Counted from the stretch's first letter, positions 8,746 through 18,599 are shown. The stretch: 64,000 nt of DNA from Tsuneonella amylolytica (GCF_003626915.1 NZ_CP032570.1:1364001-1428000), one strand, 5' to 3'. Program-made: numbers and translations. Notes: generated from the sequence alone by a model not told the origin.

Positions 8746-9540
8746 TTACGAAGCAAGTGCGCGCACCGCGCCGAGCGATAAACCGGCTGCCGAACGCGCC
8801 GAGTCGTTGAACGGAGCCTTCATGGCCCCGCCGAAATGGGCGCGCACCAACGAAATCCATAGATTTTCTGCCGGAATTCCGCGCTTTCCCGCGATATCGG
8901 CGAAGTGCTTGACGCCTGCCGCGACGTGGCGAATTTCATCGTCGAGGATTCGTTCGAGGATCTTCTTGCCCGTGCTGTCGCCCTGTGCGGCGACCCGTTC
9001 GATCATTGCGGGCGTCACGTCGAGACCCCGCGCTTCCAGCACCATCGGTACCACCGCCAGCCGCGCCGCGACGTCGTGTGCGGTATCGCCCGCCGCCTGC
9101 CACAGACCCTCGTGCGCGGGCAGCGCGCCGTAACGACTGCCCATGCGCGCAAGGTGCCGTTCGATGAGCGCGAAGTGCATCGCCTCGTCCGCCGCGACCG
9201 CCAGGAAGTCGCTCACGAACTCCCTCCCCATCTCGCCCCCGAATCGCCCGGCCATGTCGAGCGCAAGGTCGATCGCGACGAATTCGATGTGCGCGATCGC
9301 GTGCCAGGACGCGATGCGCGCGCGGTCGGAGCCGCCCCGCCCGCGCTTCGGCATGTCGCGCGGCGGCAGCAGAACGGGCTCGGCCGGCCGCGCGGGCACG
9401 CCCGGCATCGGCGTGTCGAACACCGGGGCGAGGCGACCGAGCCGCCAGTCTCGCGCGACCGCGCGCGCCGCCATGACCTTCGCCCGGGGATCGGCGGTCA
9501 GCAGCGCCGCGCGGATCGCCCCGCCCGCGGTCGGATTCAT
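8746..9540 (-). CDS. DUF455 family ferritin-like protein
   Basis: A 264-residue protein of the DUF455 family, which has a ferritin-like helical fold. Putative metal-binding acidic/His pairs appear in SWHAIAHIEF, AADEAMHFALIERH and DDEIRHVAAGV, as expected for a carboxylate-bridged di-iron site. Function is unknown. The start overlaps the bcp stop as ATGA (9537-9540), so it is translationally coupled as the third gene of glnE-bcp-DUF455. Pairing of a peroxiredoxin with a possible di-iron protein suggests a redox role, but this is inference. Confidence 0.8.
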   Translation of the reverse strand: MNPTAGGAIRAALLTADPRAKVMAARAVARDWRLGRLAPVFDTPMPGVPARPAEPVLLPPRDMPKRGRGGSDRARIASWHAIAHIEFVAIDLALDMAGRFGGEMGREFVSDFLAVAADEAMHFALIERHLARMGSRYGALPAHEGLWQAAGDTAHDVAARLAVVPMVLEARGLDVTPAMIERVAAQGDSTGKKILERILDDEIRHVAAGVKHFADIAGKRGIPAENLWISLVRAHFGGAMKAPFNDSARSAAGLSLGAVRALAS

Positions 9541-10007
9541 AGAGCCCGCGCAGCCTCCAGCACTTCGGCGGCGTGTCCGGCGACCTTCACCTTGTTCCAC
9601 ACGCGCACGATCCGCCCTTCGGCGTCGAGGAGATAGGTGGTGCGGACCATGCCCATGAAAGTCTTTCCGTAGAGCTTCTTCTCGGTCCAGATGCCCAGCG
9701 CATCGCTGAGGCCGCCGGTCTCCGCGTCGGTCGCGAGCGGCACCGTCAGCCCCTGCTTCTCGATGAAGGTCCGATGCTTCTGCGGCGTATCCTTGCTCAC
9801 CCCGAGCAACGAGACACCCGCCTTCGCGAAGTCGTCGGCGAGCGCGGAGAAATCCTTCGCCTCGGTCGTGCAGCCCGGCGTGTTGCCGCGCGGGTAGAAC
9901 CAGACGACCGCCGGCCTGCCCGCGAAATCGGACGGGCGGACGATGCCGCCGTCGGGAGTTTCGAGCGCGATGTCGGGCATCGGGTCGCCCACTGCGGGTG
10001 CGGTCAT
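9537..10007 (-). CDS. bcp: Thioredoxin-dependent peroxiredoxin, Bcp/PrxQ type
   Basis: Reduces hydrogen peroxide and organic hydroperoxides in the cytoplasm. The 156-residue protein has the peroxidatic motif YPRGNTPGCTTEAKDF. Many Bcp proteins carry a resolving Cys five residues after the peroxidatic one (C-T-x-E-A-C); here that position is Lys, and no other Cys exists in the chain. It must therefore act as a 1-Cys enzyme resolved by an external thiol. Its start overlaps the glnE stop (ATGA, 10004-10007), and its stop overlaps the DUF455 start in the same way. Confidence 0.9.
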   Translation of the reverse strand: MTAPAVGDPMPDIALETPDGGIVRPSDFAGRPAVVWFYPRGNTPGCTTEAKDFSALADDFAKAGVSLLGVSKDTPQKHRTFIEKQGLTVPLATDAETGGLSDALGIWTEKKLYGKTFMGMVRTTYLLDAEGRIVRVWNKVKVAGHAAEVLEAARAL

Positions 10008-12724
10008 TCTGTATCTCCGGTCTGCGGGGCGGCGAGATCCTCGCCGAACGAATCGGTCCAGGCGGTCGCGACGTCCTGCCGTGCGGCGGCGAAGGCGTGC
10101 AAGAGCGCATCGAGGTCCGCCGCGCCGCACGCCTCGGCCAGCGCGGCGGCGGCGGCCGGCGACGGGCGGGCGAGGTCGGGCGCGAGCAGCCGGCCGGCCA
10201 CCAGCAGCCGCGTCATCAGCGCCAGGGCCTCGCGCACGGCGGCGGGCAGCTTGCCCTCGTTCACCAGCGTATCGACCGCCGTGCCGAGGTCAGGATCGAA
10301 CGCGGTCCGGTCGCGCAGCTGGAGGTAGTGGACGAGAAACTCGAGATCGACGAGCCCGCCGCGCATCAGCTTGGCGTCGAGCGGGCCCTGCGGCGGCTTG
10401 TGGGTCGCCATCTCCGCCCGCATCCTGAGGACGTCGCCGCGCAAGGTGTCCGCATCGCGCGGGCGTTCGAGCACCGAGGCGATGATGGCGGCGAGCTCCG
10501 CCCGCGCCGCCGGCGAGCCGGTGAGCGGCCGGGCTCGGGCGAGCGCCATGTGCTCCCAGGTCCAGGCTTCCTCGCGCTGGTAGCGGGCGAAGGCGTCGAA
10601 GCTGACCGCGAGCGGGCCTTGTGCCCCCTGCGGCCGCAGCCGCGTGTCCACTTCGTAGAGGGCGCCCTCGGCGGTCGGCACGCTGAGCGCGGCGGTGACC
10701 CGCTGCGCGAGGCGATTGAAGTAGTGCGTCGGCCCCAGCGGTCTCTCGCCGTCCGATTCGCCCTCGAACCCGCCGGTAAACAGATAGATCACGTCGAGGT
10801 CGGACGCGTGGGTGAGCGTCCCGCCGCCGAGCCGCCCGAGCCCCAGCACGACGAGTTCGCCGCCCGGTACCCGGCCGTGAACCCGCTCGAACTCGGCGAT
10901 GGCAGCGGCCTGCGCCACCTCCAGCGCGGCCTCTGCCGTGCGCGACAGCGCCATGCCGATCGCGAGCGGATCGTGCGTCGCCGCGATGGTCTGGACGCCG
11001 AGGCCGAAGCGCAGCTCCCCGGTCACGCGGCGGATGCGATCGAGCTGGCGTTCGTAGTCGGGCGCCCCCTCGTCCCGCATCCGGCCCGCGATCGCGGCGA
11101 CATCGCCCGGCAATTCGAGCGCGCTCTTGCCGATCAATGTGTCGAGCAGTTCGGGGCGGCGGCCGAGCTCGTCCGCCAGCGTGGGGGCGAGCACGAGCAC
11201 CCGGACCAGCTGGTCGGCAAGGCCGGGCCGCTGGAGAAGCAGGTTGAACAGGTTGAGCGCACTCGGCGCCGCCAGCAGCACGCGTTCCCAGCGGTTGAGC
11301 GCCTGCTCGGGCTCGGACGCGGCGGCGAAGCGTTCCAGCAGCACCGGCAGCAGCGTCTCGAACGCGGCGCGCGCCGGTTCGGACCGCAGCGAGCGGATGC
11401 GCCCGTCGCTCCACGAACCGATCCGCTTCGCGAGCCGGTCGGGATCGGCGAACCCCAGCTCCTCCAGCCGGCGCGCGAGACCGTCGCCGCGCACCGCGAC
11501 CGGGCGGGAAGCGTCCTCGTCGTCCGCGATCAGGGCGTCGTAGCGCGCCGCCACCCCGGCCACGATGCCCGACAGCTCGGCGACCAGCGCCGCCCCGTCC
11601 GCCATGCCGTCGAGCCGCGCGACGTTGTCCAGCGCATCGCCGGCGGGCAGGACGTGGGTCTGCTGGTCCTCGACCATCTGCAGCCGGTGCTCCACCATCC
11701 GCAGCCGGTCGTACGCTTCGCCCAGCGCCAGCGCATCCTCGCCCGCGATCACGCCGGCGGCGGCCAGCGCGTCCAGCGCGGCGCGCGTGCCGCGCACCCG
11801 CAGCGACGGATCGCGCGCGCCGTGGATCAGCTGGTGGGTCTGGGCGAAGAACTCGATCTCACGGATGCCGCCGCGGCCCAGCTTGAGGTTATAGCCGGGG
11901 CCGGGCTCGGTCGGCCCGGCATGGCTCGCGCGGATGCGCAGCGTCAGGCGGCGGATGTCCCCGATCGCACCGAAATCGAGGCTGCGTCGCCACACGAACG
12001 AACGGATCGCCGCGAGGAAATCCTCGCCCGCCGCCACGTCGCCCGCGGCGGCGCGCGCGCGGATGAAGGCCGCCCGTTCCCACGCGAGCGCGCTCGATTC
12101 GTAATGCGTCAGCGCCGCGCCGACCGGGATCGCCAGCGGGCTGACCTCGCTCGCCGGGCGCAGGCGCAGATCGACGCGGAAGACGTAGCCTTCGCTCGTC
12201 ACGTCGCCGAGCAGGCGCACCGTTTCGCGCGCGTAGCGCTGCGCCGCCTCGGCCGGATCGTCGCGCTCCCGCCGGGGCAGCGCCTCGGGATCGTAGAGCA
12301 GGATGGGGTCGATGTCGGAGCTGTAGTTGAGCTCGCGAGCGCCGTGCTTGCCGAGCGCGAGGGCGATCATGCCCGCAGGTTCCGCTCCCGTCCGCCGCGC
12401 GATCGCATCGGCCATGGCGGCGCCGAGCGCGCGGTCGGCGAAGGCGGAGAGGGCGCCGGTCACTTCGAACAGCGGAAAGGCGCCGGCAAGGTCGCCCACC
12501 GCCAACGCCGTGCCCAGCGCGCGCTTTTCCCGCCGCAGGGCGACCCCGACGTCGGCAGCACCCTCGCCCGCCTTTGCCGCCAGCGCGAGCGCGCCCGTGC
12601 CGTCACCCGCCGCCAACAGGTCCGCGATGGCGGGCATCCTGTCCAGCGCGCGCGCGAGGTAGGGCGCATGCGCCCGCGCCCGTGCGAGCGCGCCCTCCCA
12701 GTCAGCGTCGGCGCCTGCGTCCAT
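10004..12724 (-). CDS. glnE: Bifunctional glutamine-synthetase adenylyltransferase/adenylyl-removing enzyme
   Basis: Controls glutamine synthetase by adding or removing AMP in response to PII and glutamine. The 906-residue protein contains the two nucleotidyltransferase domains expected of GlnE. The N-terminal de-adenylylating domain has ALGKHGARELNYSSDIDPILLYD, and the C-terminal adenylylating domain has GLGRLGGGTLTHASDLDVIYLF; both keep the GS-X-D-X-D-type metal residues. The ATG at 12724 (MDAGADADWEG) starts the conserved region; an upstream in-frame extension is low-complexity Arg-rich. It is first in an operon with bcp and the DUF455 gene, and divergent from the M28 peptidase gene. Confidence 0.93.
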   Translation of the reverse strand: MDAGADADWEGALARARAHAPYLARALDRMPAIADLLAAGDGTGALALAAKAGEGAADVGVALRREKRALGTALAVGDLAGAFPLFEVTGALSAFADRALGAAMADAIARRTGAEPAGMIALALGKHGARELNYSSDIDPILLYDPEALPRRERDDPAEAAQRYARETVRLLGDVTSEGYVFRVDLRLRPASEVSPLAIPVGAALTHYESSALAWERAAFIRARAAAGDVAAGEDFLAAIRSFVWRRSLDFGAIGDIRRLTLRIRASHAGPTEPGPGYNLKLGRGGIREIEFFAQTHQLIHGARDPSLRVRGTRAALDALAAAGVIAGEDALALGEAYDRLRMVEHRLQMVEDQQTHVLPAGDALDNVARLDGMADGAALVAELSGIVAGVAARYDALIADDEDASRPVAVRGDGLARRLEELGFADPDRLAKRIGSWSDGRIRSLRSEPARAAFETLLPVLLERFAAASEPEQALNRWERVLLAAPSALNLFNLLLQRPGLADQLVRVLVLAPTLADELGRRPELLDTLIGKSALELPGDVAAIAGRMRDEGAPDYERQLDRIRRVTGELRFGLGVQTIAATHDPLAIGMALSRTAEAALEVAQAAAIAEFERVHGRVPGGELVVLGLGRLGGGTLTHASDLDVIYLFTGGFEGESDGERPLGPTHYFNRLAQRVTAALSVPTAEGALYEVDTRLRPQGAQGPLAVSFDAFARYQREEAWTWEHMALARARPLTGSPAARAELAAIIASVLERPRDADTLRGDVLRMRAEMATHKPPQGPLDAKLMRGGLVDLEFLVHYLQLRDRTAFDPDLGTAVDTLVNEGKLPAAVREALALMTRLLVAGRLLAPDLARPSPAAAAALAEACGAADLDALLHAFAAARQDVATAWTDSFGEDLAAPQTGDTE

Positions 12725-12816
12725 CCTTCGTGCCCTGCCTGTGCGCGGGGTCGCGCGCAAGCTTGCGGGGCGGCGCCCGCTTTGCGACAAGACCGCGGCA
12801 TAACGAGGGAATGTCC

Positions 12817-14514
12817 ATGATCCGCCGCCCGAACCCCGCCGCCGCCGCGCTCGCCGCAATCCTTGCCGCATCGCTGTCGGCCTGCGCCGCGACATCCGCC
12901 GGGGGCGGCATGGCCGGTGCGCCCGGTGCCGGCACGATCTCCGTCGAGACGCTCAAGTCCGCGACTCAGGCCCTGTCCTCCGACGCGTTCGAGGGCCGCG
13001 CCCCCGGCACCGTGGGCGAAGAGCGGACCGTCGCCTACCTCGTCGACCGCTTCGGCAAGGCGGGGCTGAAGCCCGGCAACAACGGCAGCTGGGTGCAGAA
13101 AGTACCGCTGGTCGAGATCACCGGCACCAACTTCGGCCCGCTGAGCATCTGGGGCAAAGACGGGGCGGCGCAGAGCTTCGCCTACGGCAGCGACTGGGTC
13201 GGCGCGAGCTACCGCGAGGCGCCGTCGATCAACCTCGCAAACAGCGAGATGGTGTTCGTCGGCTACGGCATCGTCGCGCCGGAGAAGAACTGGAACGACT
13301 ACGCCGGCGTCGACATGGAGGGGAAGACCGCGGTCATCCTCGTCAACGATCCCGACTACGAGAGCCAGGGCCTCGCGGGCGATTTCGGCGGGCGCGCGAT
13401 GACGTTCTACGGCCGCTGGACCTATAAGTTCGAGGAAGCCGCCCGGCAGGGCGCCGCCGCCGCGATCATCGTCCACGACGAATTTCCCGCCGCCTACGGC
13501 TGGAACGTGGTGGAAAGCAGCTGGTCGGGCCCGCAGGTCTACGCCGCCCGTGCCGACAAGGGAGCGAGCCAGACGATGATGAACGGCTGGGTGCAGAAAC
13601 CGGTCGCGCAAAAGATCATGGCCGCCGCCGGGCAGGACCTCGCCGCGCTGTCCGCCGCCGCGAAGAAACGGGGTTTTCGCGCCGTGCCGCTGGGCGTGAC
13701 CGCGAGCACCCGGTTCGGCAACACCTTCCGCACCTTCGAATCGCAGAACGTGGTCGGCGTGCTGCCGGGCACGACCCGGCCGGACGAGACTGTGCTCTAT
13801 ACCGCGCACTGGGACCACCTCGGCCGCTGCAATCCCGACGCGAGCGGCGACGACATCTGCAACGGCGCGGTCGACAACGCGACCGGCGTCGCCGCGCTGG
13901 TCGCGCTGGCCGAAGCCAACGCCCGGGCCGGCGCGACCCCGCGCGCCCAGGCCTTCATCGCGCTCACGAGCGAGGAATCGGGCCTGCTCGGCAGCCAGTA
14001 CTACGCCATGAACCCGGTCTTCCCGCTGGCGCGGACGGCCGGGGGCATCAACATCGACGGCCTGCCGCTCGCCGGCCGGTTCCGCGACGTCGTCGCCATC
14101 GGCGGGGCGAAGAGCCAGCTCGACGCGTACCTGTCGCGCGCGCTGGCCGCCGGCAATCTGGCGGGCAGCCCCGAACCGACCCCGGAAAAGGGCTTCTACT
14201 ACCGCTCCGACCACTTCAACCTGGCGAAGGTCGGCGTGCCGATGCTGTACCTGAAGGGCGGCGACGACCTGGAAGCCGGCGGCACCGCGGCCGGCGCGGC
14301 GGCTGCCAAGGAATGGACCGAGCAGCGCTACCACCAGCCGTCGGACGAATACGATCCCGACTGGGATTGGGCGGGCGCGCAGCAGATCGTCGAGGCCTAC
14401 TACCGGATCGGGCGCGAGCTTGCGACGACGCCAGACTGGCCGAACTGGAACGAGGGCGACGAATTCCGCGCCGCGCGCGATGCCTCGTGCGCCGCCGACC
14501 CGGCCGGTTGCTGA
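12817..14514 (+). CDS. M28 family zinc peptidase, lipoprotein
   Basis: A 565-residue predicted outer-envelope lipoprotein with a signal peptide ending in lipobox LSAC. The C-terminal half is an M28 aminopeptidase domain with the di-zinc ligand motifs AHWDHLG, GAVDNATGV, TSEESGLLGS and HQPSDEYD, all intact; a PA-like insert precedes it. It probably releases N-terminal residues from peptides outside the cytoplasm. I chose the ATG at 12817 because GAGG lies 8 bases upstream; the ATG at 12811 sits directly on that site. The next gene begins 10 bases after the stop. Confidence 0.88.
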   Translation: MIRRPNPAAAALAAILAASLSACAATSAGGGMAGAPGAGTISVETLKSATQALSSDAFEGRAPGTVGEERTVAYLVDRFGKAGLKPGNNGSWVQKVPLVEITGTNFGPLSIWGKDGAAQSFAYGSDWVGASYREAPSINLANSEMVFVGYGIVAPEKNWNDYAGVDMEGKTAVILVNDPDYESQGLAGDFGGRAMTFYGRWTYKFEEAARQGAAAAIIVHDEFPAAYGWNVVESSWSGPQVYAARADKGASQTMMNGWVQKPVAQKIMAAAGQDLAALSAAAKKRGFRAVPLGVTASTRFGNTFRTFESQNVVGVLPGTTRPDETVLYTAHWDHLGRCNPDASGDDICNGAVDNATGVAALVALAEANARAGATPRAQAFIALTSEESGLLGSQYYAMNPVFPLARTAGGINIDGLPLAGRFRDVVAIGGAKSQLDAYLSRALAAGNLAGSPEPTPEKGFYYRSDHFNLAKVGVPMLYLKGGDDLEAGGTAAGAAAAKEWTEQRYHQPSDEYDPDWDWAGAQQIVEAYYRIGRELATTPDWPNWNEGDEFRAARDASCAADPAGC

Positions 14515-14524
14515 GGCGCGCCGC

Positions 14525-15514
14525 ATGACCGCGAAACCGGGTTCGGCAATGCCCCCCGAATGGGCCCAGCAGGACTGGCTGTGGATCGGTTTTCCGCACC
14601 TCGCCGACGAGTGGCCCGGCTATCTCGACCGCGCGCAGGAGCAGATCGCCGCGTTCGCCAGCGCGGTCGCCGAAAGCGGGCAGGACGTGCGTTTGCTGGT
14701 ACGCGACGCCGCGAACGAAGCGCGCGCGCGCAGCCTCGTCTCGGCCGCGGTCGCACTCGAACGGCGGACCTACGGCGACGTCTGGCTGCGCGACACGGGC
14801 CCGCTGGTGCGCGCCGACGGCACGGCGCTGCGCTGCGGCTTCAACGGCTGGGGCGGCAAGTACCTGATGGACGGCGACCAGACGATCGGGGCCGAACTGG
14901 CCGGGGACGCGGGGCTTCGCGTCGAGACCGGCGACTGGATCCTGGAAGGCGGGGCGATCGACGGCGACGGCACCGGCCTCGTCGTGACGACCGAGCAGTG
15001 CCTGCTCAACCCCAACCGCAACCCCGACCTGTCGCGCGCGGACATCGAGGCCCGGCTGGCGCAGGACCTCGGCTTCGACCGCGTGCTGTGGCTCGGCGAC
15101 GGCCTGATCAACGACCACACCGACGGGCACGTCGACAACCTCGCGCGGTTCGTCGGCCCGAACCGGCTGGCGCTGCCGCGCGCAACCGGACCCGGCGACC
15201 CCAACGCCGCCATCTACGCCGACGCTAAGCGCCGCGCCGAGGCCTTCGGGGTCGAGGTGGCCGAGATCCCATCCCCCGGTCTCGTGACCCGCGGCGATCT
15301 CGTCGAGCCGGCGAGCTACGCGAACTTCGCGATCACCACGAACCTGGTGGTGGTTCCGACCTTCGGCTCGGTCCACGACGAGGACGGGGTCGCCGCGGTG
15401 GCCGCGCTGTTCCCCGACCGGGCGACGATCGGCCTCGCCGCCGATGCCGTGCTGGCGGGGGGCGGCGGCTTCCACTGCGCGAGCCAGCAAATGCCGGCCT
15501 TAACCCGGAGTTAG
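14525..15514 (+). CDS. aguA: Agmatine deiminase
   Basis: Hydrolyses agmatine to N-carbamoylputrescine and ammonia, a route from arginine to putrescine. The 329-residue protein of the PPAD fold shows RDTGP, NGWGGK, EGGAIDGDG, DHTDGHVDN and the C-terminal nucleophile motif GGGGFHCASQQ. It follows the peptidase gene by 10 bases and may be co-transcribed, which fits recovery of amino-acid nitrogen. No carbamoylputrescine amidase gene is in the window, although it is often adjacent in other genomes. Length is slightly short but all catalytic motifs are present. Confidence 0.92.
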   Translation: MTAKPGSAMPPEWAQQDWLWIGFPHLADEWPGYLDRAQEQIAAFASAVAESGQDVRLLVRDAANEARARSLVSAAVALERRTYGDVWLRDTGPLVRADGTALRCGFNGWGGKYLMDGDQTIGAELAGDAGLRVETGDWILEGGAIDGDGTGLVVTTEQCLLNPNRNPDLSRADIEARLAQDLGFDRVLWLGDGLINDHTDGHVDNLARFVGPNRLALPRATGPGDPNAAIYADAKRRAEAFGVEVAEIPSPGLVTRGDLVEPASYANFAITTNLVVVPTFGSVHDEDGVAAVAALFPDRATIGLAADAVLAGGGGFHCASQQMPALTRS

Positions 15515-15537
15515 GATTTCGGGCGCAGCTTCGGCCC

Positions 15538-15660
15538 ATGGCCAGAGCCGTCGCCCTCGTCGCCGAAAGCGAATCGCCCGTGTTCGAAGCCCTGCGCTTC
15601 GCCATCGCGACCGCGTGCCCGCTGGCGCTGATCTTCGCGGGCCGCTTCCTGCCGTTCTAG
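15538..15660 (+). CDS. Candidate 40-residue membrane-associated small protein
   Basis: An open frame from ATG 15538 to TAG 15660 follows the agmatine deiminase gene by 23 bases. The product has a short acidic N-terminal part (VAESESPVFEALRF) and a hydrophobic C-terminal stretch (AIATACPLALIFAGRFLPF) that could form one membrane segment. Its last 4 bases are shared with the stop of the opposing TauE-type gene (CTAG). No clear ribosome-binding site precedes it. I do not recognise a family. The amphipathic-then-hydrophobic layout makes a real small protein plausible but unproven. Confidence 0.4.
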   Translation: MARAVALVAESESPVFEALRFAIATACPLALIFAGRFLPF

Positions 15661-16403
15661 ACCGCCAGCTTGGCGAGCGCGACCAGCGCGGTCGCACCCA
15701 GCACGACAGCCACGAACAGTCGCCAGCGCCGGTCGTCGACCGTGCCGAACCGGCGCGCGCCCAGCCAGTTGCCCGCCAGCACCGCCGGTAGCAGGATCAG
15801 CGCCAGCAGCAGGAACTGTGGGCGCAGCAGCCCGAGCGCCGCACCAGAGATCAGGCTGACGGTCGAGGCGGCGGTGAAGACCAGCAGCATCGAGGCCTTC
15901 GCCACGGCACGCGGGATGTCGCGCCCGACGTAGTAGGGTACCACCGGCGGTCCCGGCATCCCGGCAAGTCCTGTCAGCACGCCGGTCGCCAGTCCGGTGG
16001 CGGCCGTCCGCGCCGCGCTCGGCGGGTCGGCCGACCGGCGCGGCAGCAGGATGGCGACGAAGGCCGACAGTGCGACCAGCGCGATGAGGACGCGGGCGAC
16101 CGGGTTGGGCATCACCGACAGCAGCCACAGACCCGGCGCGGTCGCGACCGCCACGCCGGCGATGATGCGCCACGCGGTGCTTTCCGCGTCGCGCAGGATC
16201 ATCCGCATGTCGCTGAGCCCGATGAGGACCGAGACCCCGTTCGTCACCAGCACCGCCTCGACCGGCGTCACCGCTAGCGCGAGGACCGGCACCAGCAGGA
16301 TTGCCATGCCGAAGCCCGCCAGCCCCCGCACGTAGGCGGCCGCGAACGCCGCCGCGAGCGCGCCGGCGATCTGAAACCCGTCGAACCCGATCGGCGCGTC
16401 CAA
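15657..16403 (-). CDS. TauE/SafE family sulfite/anion exporter
   Basis: A 248-residue inner-membrane protein with about eight hydrophobic segments and the repeated TauE/SafE pattern (GLAGFGMAIL near the N-terminus and TGLAGMPGPPVVPYY in the second half). The family exports sulfite, sulfoacetate or related small anions; the substrate here is unknown. It begins 10 bases after the thrS stop, so it could be read through from thrS. Its own stop overlaps the small ORF on the other strand. Confidence 0.85.
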   Translation of the reverse strand: MDAPIGFDGFQIAGALAAAFAAAYVRGLAGFGMAILLVPVLALAVTPVEAVLVTNGVSVLIGLSDMRMILRDAESTAWRIIAGVAVATAPGLWLLSVMPNPVARVLIALVALSAFVAILLPRRSADPPSAARTAATGLATGVLTGLAGMPGPPVVPYYVGRDIPRAVAKASMLLVFTAASTVSLISGAALGLLRPQFLLLALILLPAVLAGNWLGARRFGTVDDRRWRLFVAVVLGATALVALAKLAV

Positions 16404-16413
16404 GCCGGCCGGC

Positions 16414-18438
16414 TCAGCGCAGGTCGGGCGGGGTCGCCTCCGCGGTCAGCATGGCGATCGCCTCGGCCAGCGGCATGACCTTCTGGTGCTGTTCGCCCAG
16501 CGTGCGGACGGCGACGGTGCCCTCCTCCGCCTCGCGCTTGCCGACGACCAGCAGGTGCGGAACCTTGGCGAGGCTGTGCTCGCGCACCTTGTAGTTGATC
16601 TTCTCGTTGCGAAGGTCGCTCTCGACGCGGATGCCCGCCGCCGTCAGCTGCCTCACCACGTCGTGCGCGTAGTCGTCGGCATCCGAGACGATCGTCGCCA
16701 CCACCGCCTGCGTCGGCGCGAGCCAGACCGGCAGCTTGCCCGCGAAATGCTCGATCAGGAAGCCGATGAACCGCTCGTACGACCCGAATATCGCGCGGTG
16801 GAGCATGACCGGGCGGTGCCGCTCGCCGTCCTCGCCGACGTAGCTCGCGTCGAGCCGGTCGGGGAGCACGCGGTCGCCCTGGATCGTGCCGACCTGCCAG
16901 GTGCGGCCGATCGCATCGGTGAGGTGCCATTCGAGCTTGGGGGCATAGAACGCGCCCTCGCCCGGCAGTTCCTCCCAGCCGTAGTCCGCGTTGGCCATCC
17001 CGGCCTCGGCGACCGCGTCGCGCAGTTCCTGTTCGGCCTTGTCCCAGTCCGCCTCGCTGCCGAAGCGCTTTTCGGGGCGCAGGGCGAGCTTCACGTGATA
17101 GCTGAAGCCGAAGTCCGAATAGACCTCGTCGGCCAGCTTGCAGAACGCGCGCACCTCGTCGACGACCTGGTTCTCGGTGCAGAAGATGTGCGCGTCGTCC
17201 TGCGTGAACTGGCGCACGCGCATCAGGCCGTGGAGCGCGCCGTGCGGTTCGTTGCGGTGGCAGCAGCCCATCTCGCCGAGACGAATCGGCAGGTCGCGGT
17301 AGCTGGTGATGCCCTGCTTGAACACGAGCACGTGCGCCGGGCAATTCATCGGCTTGATCGCCATCCACTCGGCATCGGACGCGACTTTGGGCTCCGCGCC
17401 CGCCCCGCTGTCGTCGACCTCGGGCACGATGTCGGGCACCGCGAACATGTTCTCGGCGTACTTGCCCCAGTGGCCGGACTGTTCCCACTGGCGCACATCC
17501 ATCAGCTGCGGCGTCTTGATCTCTTGGTAGCCGGCAGCGTCCATCTTTCGGCGCATGTAGGCTTCGAGCGCGCGCCAGATTTTGAACCCCTGCGGATGCC
17601 AGAACACGCTGCCGTGCGCCTCTTCCTGCAGGTGGAACAGGTCCATCTCGCGCCCCAGCTTGCGGTGGTCGCGCTTGGCGGCTTCCTCCAGCCGGTGGAG
17701 GTGGGCATCGAGCTGCTTCTTGTTGAGCCAGCCGGTGCCGTAAATGCGCGTGAGCTGCGCGTTCTTCTGATCGCCGCGCCAGTACGCCCCGGCGACGCGC
17801 ATCAGTTTGAAGGCTTGCGGATCGAGCTTGCCCGTGCTGGCGAGATGCGGCCCGCGGCACATGTCGAGCCAGCTGCCTTCCTCGCCCGGATTGCCCGAGT
17901 GGTAGACCGTCAGCTCCTCGCCTTCCGGCAGCTCCTGCGCCCATTCGGCCTTGAACGTCTCGCCGTCGGCCAGCCACTTGTCGATCAGCTGCCGGCGGCT
18001 CCACACCTCGCGCACCAGCGGCTTGTCGGCGCGGATGATCTCGCGCATCTTGTCCTCGATCGCGGGCAGGTCGTCCATGCTGAACGGCTCGCGGCTCTCG
18101 GGTGCCTTGACGTCGTAGTAGAACCCGTCGTCCGTCGCCGGGCCGAAGGTGATCTGCGTACCCGGCCACAGCGCCTGGATCGCCTCGGCCAGCACGTGGG
18201 CGAAGTCGTGGCGCGCCAGTTCCAGCGCATCGGCCTCGTCGCGGCTCGTCACCAGCGCCAGCGCCGCGTCGCCTTCGAGCGGGCGGTTGAGATCGCGCAG
18301 TTCCCCGTCGACGCGCGCGGCGAGCGCTGCCTTGGCGAGGCCCGGGCCAATCGCCGCGGCGATGTCCGCCGGGGTGGTGCCGGGCTCGACCTCGCGCACC
18401 GAACCGTCGGGGAGGCTGATCTTGAGGAGCTCGCTCAT
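16414..18438 (-). CDS. thrS: Threonine-tRNA ligase
   Basis: Charges tRNA-Thr. The 674-residue enzyme has an N-terminal TGS domain (about 1-65), the editing domain with [12 protein letters not shown], and a class II catalytic core. Motif 2 is in [35 protein letters not shown], and zinc ligands include the Cys in [10 protein letters not shown]. The C-terminal anticodon domain contains VRTLGEQHQ. The ATG at 18438 is preceded by GAAGG at 5 bases and starts the TGS domain; the frame stays open upstream but without conservation. The 195-base leader upstream carries a threonine-rich peptide ORF and exclusive stem-loops, suggesting control by Thr-tRNA supply. Confidence 0.96.
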   Translation of the reverse strand: MSELLKISLPDGSVREVEPGTTPADIAAAIGPGLAKAALAARVDGELRDLNRPLEGDAALALVTSRDEADALELARHDFAHVLAEAIQALWPGTQITFGPATDDGFYYDVKAPESREPFSMDDLPAIEDKMREIIRADKPLVREVWSRRQLIDKWLADGETFKAEWAQELPEGEELTVYHSGNPGEEGSWLDMCRGPHLASTGKLDPQAFKLMRVAGAYWRGDQKNAQLTRIYGTGWLNKKQLDAHLHRLEEAAKRDHRKLGREMDLFHLQEEAHGSVFWHPQGFKIWRALEAYMRRKMDAAGYQEIKTPQLMDVRQWEQSGHWGKYAENMFAVPDIVPEVDDSGAGAEPKVASDAEWMAIKPMNCPAHVLVFKQGITSYRDLPIRLGEMGCCHRNEPHGALHGLMRVRQFTQDDAHIFCTENQVVDEVRAFCKLADEVYSDFGFSYHVKLALRPEKRFGSEADWDKAEQELRDAVAEAGMANADYGWEELPGEGAFYAPKLEWHLTDAIGRTWQVGTIQGDRVLPDRLDASYVGEDGERHRPVMLHRAIFGSYERFIGFLIEHFAGKLPVWLAPTQAVVATIVSDADDYAHDVVRQLTAAGIRVESDLRNEKINYKVREHSLAKVPHLLVVGKREAEEGTVAVRTLGEQHQKVMPLAEAIAMLTAEATPPDLR

Positions 18439-18458
18439 GGGTACCTTCGCTTGCGTTT

Positions 18459-18599
18459 GCGCGCCCTTGGCACATGCCAGCGCGCGCCGGAAGGCGTCAG
18501 TTAAGAGGACCGGTCCGGGGAGCCTGACGCCGCGCTGCCCCAACCGGGCGGCGGCGACCGGCGACTAGCGCGCTGGCGACCGCCCCCGGAACCCGGGGG
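18459..18599 (-). promoter_or_regulatory. Candidate attenuator/riboregulatory leader of thrS
   Basis: Several RNA elements are visible on the minus strand. Hairpin 1 (18583-18599, CCCCCGG-GTT-CCGGGGG) follows directly after the five Thr codons of the leader ORF. Segment A (18568-18577, GCCAGCGCGC) is perfectly complementary over 10 bases to segment B (18476-18485). Segment B is also the left arm of hairpin 3 (18459-18485, with GCGCGC and TGGC/GCCA stems). The A-B and hairpin 3 pairings therefore exclude each other. An 8-bp stem (18493-18500 / 18524-18531) lies between them. Hairpin 3 ends 20 bases before the thrS ATG and has no U-run, so translational or Rho-dependent control is more likely than intrinsic termination. 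Confidence 0.5.
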
